This document shows positions 43,641 to 52,348 of a DNA stretch of 64,000 nucleotides, in pieces. A program made the translations under genes and the position numbers. The notes beneath the pieces are model-generated. The model saw only the letters and a program-made list of their open reading frames with translations, was not told the DNA's origin and made no database searches. This DNA is from Bacteroides congonensis (GTDB lineage: Bacteria > Bacteroidota > Bacteroidia > Bacteroidales > Bacteroidaceae), in NCBI RefSeq assembly GCF_900130125.1, contig NZ_FQXY01000011.1, forward strand, positions 434,001 through 498,000, read 5' to 3'. The stretch's first letter is position 1, and every line of letters begins with the position of its first letter.

Positions 43641-46600
43641 ATGAAAGAACTGTTTTTCTTTTTATTCTTGTTCATCGCTTTTAAGTCTTATACACAAGAC
43701 AATAAAGTCTCCGGACTTGACGCCCGCCAGTTTCATAAATATTGGAAAGTAGAGTCGGAATCTCCTGATTATAAGGTGACATTTCTGGGTGATACCGCCG
43801 AAATAGTATCTCCCAAAGGGCTTACCTTATGGCGGAAGGAAAAGATGAAAGGACGGGTGACGATTGAATATGACGCATGTGTAGTTGTAGAGAAAGAGGG
43901 TGACCGCTTGAGTGACTTGAACTGTTTCTGGATGGCTTCGGATCCGGAATATCCCGATAATTTGTGGAAGCGTGAGAAGTGGCGTAACGGAATTTTCCTG
44001 AATTGCTATTCTCTGCAACTTTACTACATGGGATATGGCGGGAATTATAATTCCACAACACGCTTCCGCCGTTATGACGGTAATAAAGCGGCGATTACGG
44101 AATCCGGACTTCGTCCGGCTATATTGAAAGAATATACGGATACTGACCATTTGTTGAAAGCAAATCACTGGTATCACATCAAGATTACGAATGAAAATAA
44201 TAGGGTTAGTTACTATATAGATGGGACACGACTGGTGGACTTCCGCGATGCCGAACCTCTGACAGAAGGCTGGTTCGGCTTTCGCACCACATTGTCCCGT
44301 ACCCGCATTACCAATTTCCGTTATGAATGTTCATCGCAGCAAGCTCCCGTTGTTCCTTTACATTGGATTGGCGATGTTCCCGGGCAGGACAAGCCGGTAA
44401 GTTTCGGTGTACCTTTTGATGAAGGGGAAATCTTCCCGGAAACTTCATTGCAGTTAAAAACAGCTGATGACAAGGATATTCCGATTGATACATGGACATT
44501 GGCTTATTGGCCGGACGGTTCGGTGAAATGGAGTGGAGTCGCCGGTGTAATGCCTGCCGGAACGGAAAAACTGACATTGGAAAAAGTAGTAAAAGCGAAA
44601 AAGGTAGAAAAAACAGAAAAGCCGATAAGGGTAGGGAAAATAGCTAAGGCAGTAAATACTACAAAACCGAAGAATCCTGACAATACCTGTCAGAGAGTAT
44701 CTTCTGTCTCAGTAACAGAAACACCGGAAAATATCCGGATAGAAACAGGGCTACTTTCCGCATATATTTCTCGAAGCGGAGAGTTTCTGATAGATAGCCT
44801 GTTATATAGAGGAACTAAAGTCAGTGAAAAGGCACGCCTTATATGTAGTACCCAAAACGAGCCGCTTCTTGATAATGCACCTCAGTTATCTTTTGCTCAT
44901 TATACAGGAAAAGTTAAATCAGTCAGTGTCGAACGGAGCGGTTCTGTGCGTGCACTTGTCAAACTGGAAGGAGTACATAGACGTCGGAACGGAGACAACC
45001 GGGAATGGCTGCCATTTGTAATCAGACTCTATTTTTATGGCGGAAGCGAGCAGGTGAAAATGGTTCATAGCTTTGTCTATGAAGGAGAGCAGAACAAGGA
45101 TTTTATCTGTAGTTTGGGCATTCGCTTTGATGTCCCCATGCGGGAAGCTTTATACAATAGGCATATTGCTTTCTCATGTGCCGACGGGGGAGTCTGGAGT
45201 GAACCCGTGCAGCCGTTAGTCGGTCGTCGCATACTTACACTTGGAGAGACGACAGGCAGGAAAAAAAACGGTAGCAAAAATACAGACATTCAGTCACAGA
45301 CAGAGAATCAGCTTATTGAACTTTCCCTGCAACAACAGCAAATGGAAGGCAAACGTATTCCGCCTTACGAATCTTTCGATGAAAAGAACCGTTCTTTGCT
45401 TGACAACTGGGCTTCATGGAATGATTACCGCCTGTCCCAACTGACCGCTGACGCTTTCTCTATCCGCAAACGTGCCAATAACGATAATCCCTGGATAGGA
45501 ACCTTTTCTGGCACACGCAGCAATGGGTATACTTTTGTAGGAGATATTACCGGAGGATTGGGACTTTGTATGCACGACTTCTGGCAATCTTATCCTTCTT
45601 CTATTGAAGTTTCAAATGCTCGCACTCCGACAGCTACCCTTACCGCTTGGTTGTGGAGCCCGGAGGCTGAACCTATGGATTTGCGGCATTATGATAATGT
45701 AGCCCATGACTTGAATGCCAGCTATGAAGATGTTCAGGAAGGTATGAGTACGCCATACGGCATTGCCCGTACAACTACTCTCACACTTATTCCGCAAGGC
45801 GGTTATATCGGAAAAAGGACTTTTGCTGATTGCGCCAAACAGTTTTCTAATCCTGGTGTATTAATGCCGGCTCCCGATTATCTTCATGACCGCCAAGCCT
45901 TCGGAATATGGAGTCTTCCTGACCGTAGTACTCCATTCCGAACTCGTGTAGAAGACCGTCTGGATGCCTACATTGATTTTTATCAGAAAGCAATCGAGCA
46001 AAACAAGTGGTATGGCTTTTGGAATTACGGTGATGTGATGCACGCCTATGACCCCGTCCGGCATACCTGGTGTTATGATGTCGGCGGATTCGCCTGGGAC
46101 AATACGGAACTGGCCTCTAATATGTGGCTATGGTATAGTTTCCTGCGTACCGGACGTGCTGATATCTGGCGTATGGCAGAAGCTATGACCCGTCATACCG
46201 GAGAAGTGGATGTCTATCATATCGGCCCCAATGCCGGACTGGGCAGCCGCCATAACGTAAGTCATTGGGGATGCGGTGCAAAAGAAGCACGAATCAGCCA
46301 AGCTGCCTGGAACCGTTTTTACTATTATCTTACTACGGACGAACGCTGCGGCGATTTAATGACTGAAGTAAAGGATGCCGACCATAAACTCTATGAATTG
46401 GATCCTATGCGTCTGGCTCAACCCCGCAGTGAATATCCCTGCACTGCTCCCGCCCGCCTGCGTATCGGACCTGACTGGTTGGCCTATGCGGGCAATTGGA
46501 TGACAGAATGGGAACGCACCGGCAATACAAAGTATCGTGATAAAATCATTGCGGGAATGAAAAGTATATCCGCTTTGCCCAATCGTCTTTTCACAGGTCC

Positions 46601-47060
46601 GAAAGCACTCGGATTCGACCCGGCAACAGGCATTATCACTACCGAATGTGACCCCAAACTGGAAACGAGCAATCATCTGATGACTATCATGGGCGGATTT
46701 GAAGTAATGAATGAAATGATGCGCATGATTGACTTGCCCGAATGGAGAGATGCCTGGCTTGACCATGCGGCACGTTATAAGAAGAAAGCATGGGAGCTGA
46801 GCCGCAGCCGTTTCCGTGTATCCCGTCTAATGGCTTACGCTGCTTATCATATGCGCAATGCCCAAATGGCGGAAGAAGTATGGCATGATTTGTTTACCCG
46901 TCTGGAGCATACTCCTGCACCGCCTTTCCGTATCACTACCATACTTCCTCCGGAAGTTCCGGCTCCATTGGACGAATGGGACGGCATCAGTACGAATGAT
47001 GCGGCTCTTTGGAGTCTCGATGCTATCTATATGCAGGAAGTTATACCGAAGGAGGAATAG
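43641..47060 (+). CDS. DUF6250-like domain fused to a PL26/YetA-type exo-rhamnogalacturonan lyase-like protein
   Basis: 1139 residues with a signal peptide (MKELFFFLFLFIAFKSYT). Residues ~20-230 resemble the DUF6250 beta-sandwich (CFWMASDPEYPDNLWKREKW, YYIDGTRLVDFRDAEPLTEGWFGFRTT). The rest follows the PcRGLX/YetA plan: a RIFT barrel (VPLHWIGDVPGQDKPVSFGVPFDEGE, TWTLAYWPDGSVKWSG), a central beta-sandwich (~360-640), and an alpha/alpha toroid (DNTELASNMWLWYSFLRTGRADIWRMAEAMTRHTGEVDVYHIGPNAGLGSRHNVSHWG). Two low-complexity insertions stand out, a Lys-rich one at ~312-350 and a Gln-rich one at ~535-570. PL26 enzymes release unsaturated galacturonosyl-rhamnose from RG ends. Its last 20 bp overlap the convergent next gene. 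Family assignment is from pattern memory, moderately sure. Confidence 0.72.
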   Translation: MKELFFFLFLFIAFKSYTQDNKVSGLDARQFHKYWKVESESPDYKVTFLGDTAEIVSPKGLTLWRKEKMKGRVTIEYDACVVVEKEGDRLSDLNCFWMASDPEYPDNLWKREKWRNGIFLNCYSLQLYYMGYGGNYNSTTRFRRYDGNKAAITESGLRPAILKEYTDTDHLLKANHWYHIKITNENNRVSYYIDGTRLVDFRDAEPLTEGWFGFRTTLSRTRITNFRYECSSQQAPVVPLHWIGDVPGQDKPVSFGVPFDEGEIFPETSLQLKTADDKDIPIDTWTLAYWPDGSVKWSGVAGVMPAGTEKLTLEKVVKAKKVEKTEKPIRVGKIAKAVNTTKPKNPDNTCQRVSSVSVTETPENIRIETGLLSAYISRSGEFLIDSLLYRGTKVSEKARLICSTQNEPLLDNAPQLSFAHYTGKVKSVSVERSGSVRALVKLEGVHRRRNGDNREWLPFVIRLYFYGGSEQVKMVHSFVYEGEQNKDFICSLGIRFDVPMREALYNRHIAFSCADGGVWSEPVQPLVGRRILTLGETTGRKKNGSKNTDIQSQTENQLIELSLQQQQMEGKRIPPYESFDEKNRSLLDNWASWNDYRLSQLTADAFSIRKRANNDNPWIGTFSGTRSNGYTFVGDITGGLGLCMHDFWQSYPSSIEVSNARTPTATLTAWLWSPEAEPMDLRHYDNVAHDLNASYEDVQEGMSTPYGIARTTTLTLIPQGGYIGKRTFADCAKQFSNPGVLMPAPDYLHDRQAFGIWSLPDRSTPFRTRVEDRLDAYIDFYQKAIEQNKWYGFWNYGDVMHAYDPVRHTWCYDVGGFAWDNTELASNMWLWYSFLRTGRADIWRMAEAMTRHTGEVDVYHIGPNAGLGSRHNVSHWGCGAKEARISQAAWNRFYYYLTTDERCGDLMTEVKDADHKLYELDPMRLAQPRSEYPCTAPARLRIGPDWLAYAGNWMTEWERTGNTKYRDKIIAGMKSISALPNRLFTGPKALGFDPATGIITTECDPKLETSNHLMTIMGGFEVMNEMMRMIDLPEWRDAWLDHAARYKKKAWELSRSRFRVSRLMAYAAYHMRNAQMAEEVWHDLFTRLEHTPAPPFRITTILPPEVPAPLDEWDGISTNDAALWSLDAIYMQEVIPKEE

Positions 47061-48801
47061 CAGAAGCGTTTATCTCTTCACATTTCACCATATCCCAACC
47101 TTGGAACTGAATTAACAATAGATGAAGTGTCGTTCCGGTTGCCAGTTGCTTTACAACTTTATCCTTGCTGTATTGCAGTAATTGTTGTCTTCCTTCTTCT
47201 GCCTGGTTTTCAAGCTCGGCATCAGTAGCCGTACGTGTAGCGTATTTCAGTTCCAGGATATAACTGTGTTTTATATCGGAATAACGTATTTTGTCCGGCA
47301 ACAGGAAGAAGTCACAATAACCATAGTTCATTTCCAGTTCCGGTTGTACGAGATAATAGGAAGCAATGGCAAGATAGGCTTTCAGGAAACCTTGCAGGTT
47401 TCTTTCCCCTTCTATTGCGTCACGTATGGAAGAGTTCTCCCGATAGGCGCGGGCGATGGTTTCGAAGAATGGTTTCCAATGACCGTCGAAGGCGAAATCA
47501 TCTATCAGGTCTTTCAGATGTGAAAGATTCAGAGTATGGGCCTGTTGATAGTAGTCGCGTAAGAATCCAAGGTACTGCTCGCGTACACAATTGTTAGGTA
47601 TGCACATTTTCAGACGGTCGCCACGGGTTCCGCACATGGTGAGTAAGCCATAATAATAGAGCAGGCTTCGGAAGTTCTCAATATCTGCTATCTTCTCTGA
47701 CGGGAATGAGGTATGCAAGTCTACCAGTATTTCACCTTTTGCCGCTATTTCTTCGATAGTGCTCATGCGGCTTCCCTCATGAGTGTTATCGTGGTCAATG
47801 CGTGCCAGCATTTTCAGTTTACTGTAATCCGTACGGATATTCTTGTCTACCATGTTTTCGGGCGGACGTTGTTTTTGCACTTGAGAACTTAAGTAGTAGA
47901 GTGTCATATCGCAGTTAAATATCCGGTCGTCATTTAGACTCATTCGTGCAAAACAATAGTTATCATACCACGGTTTCATCTCTGTTATCATTGCATCTAT
48001 ATTTCCTGTTAACATTTCGTGAGTCTGATAATAACGGAACATTTCACGCACTTCAGATTCACTGAATCCCATCATTGCGTTGAATGTTTCGTCAGTCGAT
48101 ATATTCCAGTCAATATTATACCCGCTGGACAAATCATCCAATGTGATAGGGCTGACTCCCATTAGGAAAATCCGGTCGAACATACCTTTGAACTGCTTGA
48201 AGTATTCACGATAGAAGCCACTGGCATGAGTCAGGTCATGGAACATTTTTTGCCCGTGTTCGCTCAATATGACATTGGTGAAGTTATCATATTCGTCGAT
48301 TATCAGATAGAGGGGATAGCCTTTTTCTTTGGCCTTTACTTCGATATACGATAATTTTGCTTTAGCGCTTTCAATACTTTCTACTGTTGACTTGAAATCT
48401 TCATCATAATAAGATGCATATGCATGGGCAAACTGGTTGATGATGATACTGCAATATTCATTAAAGCTGCTCATCAAGTCTGCTCCCGGCAGAGAACAGC
48501 CTGCTTTTGAGAAGTCGAAGAAAAGGACTTGGTAATTGTTACGTCCTTTAGTCGGATGACTTCCTATCCATAAATCACCGAAATACTTGTCGAAGTTATC
48601 TTTCTGTGCTATGTCGTAATAAGTACGCATCATGCTTAGGAACAGGCTTTTTCCGAAACGTCTCGGACGAATAAGGAAAAGATAACTGGGCATTTCCTCG
48701 ATAAGGGGCAAATACATGGTCTTATCGACGAAATAGAAGTTTTCGTTCCGCATCCGGTTGAAGTCGGATATTCCGTATGGTATTCCTTTCACTTGACTCA
48801 T
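47041..48801 (-). CDS. AAA-ATPase-like protein with C-terminal PD-(D/E)XK nuclease-like domain
   Basis: 586 residues, no signal peptide. It starts with the family signature GIPYGISDFNRMRNENFYFVDKTMYLPLIEE and a Walker A in LIRPRRFGKSLFLSMM; YPLYLIIDEYDNF is the Walker B. The C-terminal DUF1703 part holds the PD-(D/E)XK core (YGYCDFFLLPDKIRYSDIKHSYILELKYATR). These 'ATP-binding protein / DUF1703' genes are abundant in Bacteroides and of unsettled function; mobile-element or defence links have been suggested. It is unrelated to the pectin genes and is inserted between two of their operons. Its 3' end overlaps the PL26-like gene by 20 bp. Confidence 0.88.
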   Translation of the reverse strand: MSQVKGIPYGISDFNRMRNENFYFVDKTMYLPLIEEMPSYLFLIRPRRFGKSLFLSMMRTYYDIAQKDNFDKYFGDLWIGSHPTKGRNNYQVLFFDFSKAGCSLPGADLMSSFNEYCSIIINQFAHAYASYYDEDFKSTVESIESAKAKLSYIEVKAKEKGYPLYLIIDEYDNFTNVILSEHGQKMFHDLTHASGFYREYFKQFKGMFDRIFLMGVSPITLDDLSSGYNIDWNISTDETFNAMMGFSESEVREMFRYYQTHEMLTGNIDAMITEMKPWYDNYCFARMSLNDDRIFNCDMTLYYLSSQVQKQRPPENMVDKNIRTDYSKLKMLARIDHDNTHEGSRMSTIEEIAAKGEILVDLHTSFPSEKIADIENFRSLLYYYGLLTMCGTRGDRLKMCIPNNCVREQYLGFLRDYYQQAHTLNLSHLKDLIDDFAFDGHWKPFFETIARAYRENSSIRDAIEGERNLQGFLKAYLAIASYYLVQPELEMNYGYCDFFLLPDKIRYSDIKHSYILELKYATRTATDAELENQAEEGRQQLLQYSKDKVVKQLATGTTLHLLLIQFQGWDMVKCEEINASAIPPSV

Positions 48802-48827
48802 ATTGACAGGCTTTTAATTTGTATAGG

Positions 48828-48858
48828 CAAAGTTAATCTATTCTGTGGAATAAATCAA
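48828..48858 (-). promoter_or_regulatory. Promoter of the AAA-ATPase-like gene
   Basis: On the minus strand, TAACTTTG (48835-48828) matches the -7 box, with TTG at 48858-48856 20 bp upstream as a -33 remnant. It is 27 bp before the start codon. Confidence 0.5.
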
Positions 48859-48929
48859 TGATTTGTGGTTGTATTATGGAAAGGTGACTATTTGTTTTCG
48901 TACAAAGTAGTACTGGCTATCCCCCAATC

Positions 48930-49170
48930 TATTAATAGAAAAGTTCTTATGCATTAAAGGTAAACTTCCTTTCCCTTACTACCAAACTTGCAATTAACTT
49001 ATTGCAAACTATAAACGCAAGTTCCGTTTTTATAAATGAAGCCTTTGATTATAAAAACAAAGCTTGCATTTTTATAAACGGAACTTGCGTTTATAGTTTA
49101 CTCTTAGGCAAACAAAACTTTAGGATTAACCCAAGAGAAGTTTGCAAAGGGGTAAGAGCAACTTTAGTAT
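48930..49170. repeat. Large imperfect palindrome with four 21-bp palindromic units at its core
   Basis: Core palindromes are centred at about 49021, 49042, 49063 and 49084, a 21-bp period. The outer two are mirror copies (AAACGCAAGTTCCGTTT against AAACGGAACTTGCGTTT). The arms continue outward: CAATCTATTAATA near 48935 reappears inverted near 49170, and TTGCAAT/ATTGCAA pair around 48998. It fills most of the 412-bp gap between two divergent-looking minus-strand units; no coding sequence is seen here. Confidence 0.75.
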
Positions 49171-49213
49171 TAATAGATTGAGTGATAAGTAGCGTAGCCT
49201 TCCTTTATTATGC

Positions 49214-50848
49214 TTACTTCAAATATTTTTTCAACGGACAATCTGTCTTTTTCAGCCCTTCCGCAATACTTTTCGCGTTCATGTGCGCTCCTTTCAGAGA
49301 AGTATGCGTATGGTCGTTGTTGTAGTAATCGGCCGCTTTCTTGATACCTTTCTTTTCCAGTTTGTCAGCACTGATTTTATTCAGGTCGATAAAGTAAGCC
49401 CCCGTGGCTTCGGCAGCTTCCCGTGTCCATTTGCCGAAAGATTCCGTATTGCGTTCTATCTTCCCGTCTTTCCATTTGTTTCGTGGGGTATGGCTTAACA
49501 CAATAGGGGTCGCCCCTTTTTCCTGAACGTCCCTGATAAACTTGCGGAGATACCAGCCGAAAGTATAAATAACTTGGTATTTACCTGTCTTTTCCATAAG
49601 AAAGACCTTGCTTTCATCTCCCGAACCACGTAATTCGGCACGGGCTTTCCCTTTGTTTATATCTCCTGCGTCGTTGTGACCGAATTGGATAAGTACGAAA
49701 TCTCCCGGTTGCAAGGCATTATAAACCTTATCCCAACGGCCTTCATCCAGGAAAGTACGTGCACTACGTCCTGCCATGGCGCAATTTTCTACGGAAATCT
49801 TATCTGTATTGAACTCGTCGGCTATTACGCTTCCCCAACCCCACATACCGTTCTTGTCTTTATCCTTATTTTTGACCGTGCTGTCACCGATAGTGAACAA
49901 TACCGGGCGTCCTTCCTTACGGCTGGAACCTGTCACGGTATCTTTTTCAACAGGTTTCAAATAATTGGCCAATTCCAGTCCTTCATACGCACGTATTCCG
50001 TCTGCGGCAGATTCGGCATTGACTTTGGCACCGAAAGCACTGGTATGGATACGGTCGATATAGAACATATATTTCACTTTCTCCTTGCCGAATTTCTCGA
50101 ACTTGCGGGCAGTGATATCATTCAAATCAATGAAAGGAACATTCTGCTCTTCGGCCACCTGTTTCGCCCATAAACCGAAAGTCTTGTTGACACGTTTGAC
50201 AATGGTGCTGTCCTTATCTTCCCAAGCATTGCGCGGAGTGAGAGAGAACAGGATGGGGTGAGCGCCTTTCGCTTTCACGTCGCGGATAAAACGGCGCATA
50301 TATTCGCCGTAAGTATATACGGTTTCTTTGACTCCGGTTTCTTTTATTGTCACGTTCAGCGAATCCTTGCCGGTTCCGGGAATAGAGGCACGGGCACGTC
50401 CGCTGTCATAAGGGCCGTTGTCATTATGTCCCAGTTCGATGATTACCCAGTCTCCGGGGCGTACTCCCTTGATTACATCCGGCCAAAGACGGTTGTAGAA
50501 AGTACGGCTGCTGGTTCCGCCCAATGCATGATTCTCTACCGTAATCCGGTTCGAATCGAAATAATCGCCGGCATAATATCCCCAGCCCCATTGTCCGTTA
50601 TTGCCGTTTCCTAAGGTTCCGGTGCGCATGGTGGAGTTTCCTACCAGAAACAATACAGGATTATTGCCTTTGCGGCTCGAACCCGCTTCCGGTCTTGATG
50701 TACGTGCTTTGTTCAGGCTGTCCAGTGTATTGTCAACCACTTGGTTGACATCTTTCATGGGAGCAGCGACCTTATTCTGTGCCTGCATTTGCAGACTGCA
50801 TGCGATGATTATCAGTCCGCATGCATATTGGAACAACTTGTTTTTCAT
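49214..50848 (-). CDS. CE12 rhamnogalacturonan acetylesterase with two SGNH domains
   Basis: 544 residues with a signal peptide (MKNKLFQYACGLIIIACSLQMQAQ). Two complete SGNH/GDSL domains are present. Domain 1 (~60-285) has VGNSTM, LGGTSSRTF, ELGHNDN and DRIHTS. Domain 2 (~310-535) has IGDSTV, AMAGRSARTF, QFGHNDAGD and NDHTHTSLKGA. Each thus keeps the catalytic Ser, Gly, Asn and Asp-x-x-His. CE12 enzymes remove acetyl groups from RG-I galacturonate so that lyases can act, here in the periplasm. It lies downstream of the GH105 gene in a minus-strand unit, with an intercistronic hairpin between them. Double-domain CE12 proteins are known from Bacteroides RG-I loci. Confidence 0.92.
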   Translation of the reverse strand: MKNKLFQYACGLIIIACSLQMQAQNKVAAPMKDVNQVVDNTLDSLNKARTSRPEAGSSRKGNNPVLFLVGNSTMRTGTLGNGNNGQWGWGYYAGDYFDSNRITVENHALGGTSSRTFYNRLWPDVIKGVRPGDWVIIELGHNDNGPYDSGRARASIPGTGKDSLNVTIKETGVKETVYTYGEYMRRFIRDVKAKGAHPILFSLTPRNAWEDKDSTIVKRVNKTFGLWAKQVAEEQNVPFIDLNDITARKFEKFGKEKVKYMFYIDRIHTSAFGAKVNAESAADGIRAYEGLELANYLKPVEKDTVTGSSRKEGRPVLFTIGDSTVKNKDKDKNGMWGWGSVIADEFNTDKISVENCAMAGRSARTFLDEGRWDKVYNALQPGDFVLIQFGHNDAGDINKGKARAELRGSGDESKVFLMEKTGKYQVIYTFGWYLRKFIRDVQEKGATPIVLSHTPRNKWKDGKIERNTESFGKWTREAAEATGAYFIDLNKISADKLEKKGIKKAADYYNNDHTHTSLKGAHMNAKSIAEGLKKTDCPLKKYLK

Positions 50849-50867
50849 TTTCTGTTTTCTTTGAAAT

Positions 50868-50902
50868 CCCTCACTGACCTGGTCGATACCTGTCAGTGAG
50901 GG
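50868..50902 (-). other. Intercistronic hairpin between GH105 and CE12
   Basis: A perfect 11-bp stem (CCCTCACTGAC / GTCAGTGAGGG) with a partly paired 13-nt interior. There is no U-tract on the minus strand, so it is more likely a processing or stability element, or a weak attenuator, than a full terminator. Confidence 0.5.
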
Positions 50903-50972
50903 AACTAACTACAAACTAACCTCTACTTAAAACCTAATGGGTGATTATTCTTAACCTTATTGAAAACTATCT

Positions 50973-52115
50973 TTATTTTAATTTGTAAATCTCCGTTCCG
51001 GCAAGCAGGAAACAACCTACACCGTAATCCTCAAAGTCGGGCACACTCTTGTAAGTAACGGGCTGACCGTCTTTGGGTTCCTTGCCTGTGCCTTGTACAT
51101 ATCCCAGGAATCCGTTCGGATGAACAGCATCTTTCACCATTGCATTCCATGCCTTTAAAGCAACCGGGAGATACTCCTTGCGGTCGAGCAGTCCGTTGCG
51201 GACTCCCCAAACCATTCCGTAGACAAACAGTGCTGTGCCGGAAGTCTCTTTCCCGCAGAAGTTCGTAGGGTCATGAAGGCTGACATTCCAGAAACCGTCT
51301 TCGCGCTGGCACTTCTTTAATGCCTTGCTCATGGTCAGGAAGTCGTTGATATAATCTTGACGGTGTTTCTCGTCAGCAGGGATTTCATCCAGTACCCGTA
51401 CCAAAGCGGCATATACCCAACCGTTTCCACGACTCCAGTAGCAATCCTCACCATTCGGCTCCTTATACGGCGGATTAAAATCCTGGTCGCGCCACCACAG
51501 ACCGTCTTTCTGATTGAACATGCCCGTCTTGTCGTGCTGGCTGCGTGTATAATAATACATATCCCACATCTTGTCGTAGTACTTCTGCTCTCCGGTCATT
51601 TTGCCGAATTTGGCGAAGATAGGCATTGCCATTTGTACGGCGTCAATCCACCACCAGTCGTTTACTTGCGGAGTATTCACCACCATGTCGATGCTCGCCT
51701 TGATATTCCGAATCATGTTCGGGTCGGACGGACATATATTATATAGGTCGATATAAGTTTGTCCGCAACAGTGGTCGTCCGCGTTGCGGGTGGTGTTGCC
51801 GTTGCGCATTCCCCATTTATGGAAGTCCGCCCAGTCATAGGCATAGCGGTAATAATCTTCGCGCGGGTAAATGCCGTATAAGGACATCAGTCCTTCGTAA
51901 TAGACGCCCCGTGTCCAGATATTGCTGGGACGTACACGACCGTAGAAACTGGGAATGGTATAATCGGCATACTTTTTCATAAAGTAGTCGTTTACCTTTA
52001 TAATAGTCTTTAACGTTTCCTCTTGTGCAGGCAACTCTTGTGCTGCGACCGGATGTACGGGCATCAGACAGAAAAGAAGTGTTACTGTAAAAAATGAGAG
52101 TAGTGATTTCTTCAT
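50973..52115 (-). CDS. GH105 unsaturated rhamnogalacturonyl hydrolase
   Basis: 380 residues from MKKSLLSFFTVTLLFCLMP (signal peptide); the frame upstream of this ATG is not signal-like, so 52115 is chosen over 52169. It has the (alpha/alpha)6 barrel of GH105: YYEGLMSLYGIY, NADDHCCGQTYIDLYNI, WWWIDAVQMAMPIFAKFG, RDQDFNPPYKEPNGEDCYWSRGNGWVYAALVRVLDEIP and FCGKETSGTALFVYGM. Members hydrate the 4,5-unsaturated galacturonate left by RG lyases, freeing rhamnose-ended products, normally in periplasm or cytoplasm. It is the first gene of its unit; its -7 box and operator lie at 52167-52211, back to back with the PL11 promoter. Confidence 0.93.
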   Translation of the reverse strand: MKKSLLSFFTVTLLFCLMPVHPVAAQELPAQEETLKTIIKVNDYFMKKYADYTIPSFYGRVRPSNIWTRGVYYEGLMSLYGIYPREDYYRYAYDWADFHKWGMRNGNTTRNADDHCCGQTYIDLYNICPSDPNMIRNIKASIDMVVNTPQVNDWWWIDAVQMAMPIFAKFGKMTGEQKYYDKMWDMYYYTRSQHDKTGMFNQKDGLWWRDQDFNPPYKEPNGEDCYWSRGNGWVYAALVRVLDEIPADEKHRQDYINDFLTMSKALKKCQREDGFWNVSLHDPTNFCGKETSGTALFVYGMVWGVRNGLLDRKEYLPVALKAWNAMVKDAVHPNGFLGYVQGTGKEPKDGQPVTYKSVPDFEDYGVGCFLLAGTEIYKLK

Positions 52116-52166
52116 GGTGCAATAGTTCTGTTTTATTAGTTCACTGTTTATAATAAATTCTAATCG

Positions 52167-52211
52167 CAAAGGTAAGGGACGTTCTTTTCTTTATCAATGG
52201 ATTTTTGTGCA
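52167..52211 (-). promoter_or_regulatory. HTCS-type operator plus -7 box for the GH105-CE12 unit
   Basis: On the minus strand, TGCAC from 52211, N5, TCCATTG, then TACCTTTG at 52174-52167; spacing is exactly 37 bp. One substitution from the TGTAC half-site. It diverges from the PL11 promoter, 66 bp away. Confidence 0.68.
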
Positions 52212-52276
52212 TATAACTTTAAATTTGTTCACAAAGTGCCTGAAATCTGCTTTAAAAGTATATTTCTACATATATC

Positions 52277-52321
52277 TGTACGATATTCTATTTTATCAAT
52301 CCCCTGCGTTCCTTACTTTTG
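52277..52321 (+). promoter_or_regulatory. HTCS-type operator plus -7 box for the PL11-GH105-rhaM operon
   Basis: TGTAC (52277-52281), N5, TCTATTT, then TACTTTTG (52314-52321), a full -7 match; spacing 37 bp. It is the closest relative of the copy at 13232. Confidence 0.72.
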
Positions 52322-52348
52322 TGATGTAATTTGAAAATCGATAAAACT

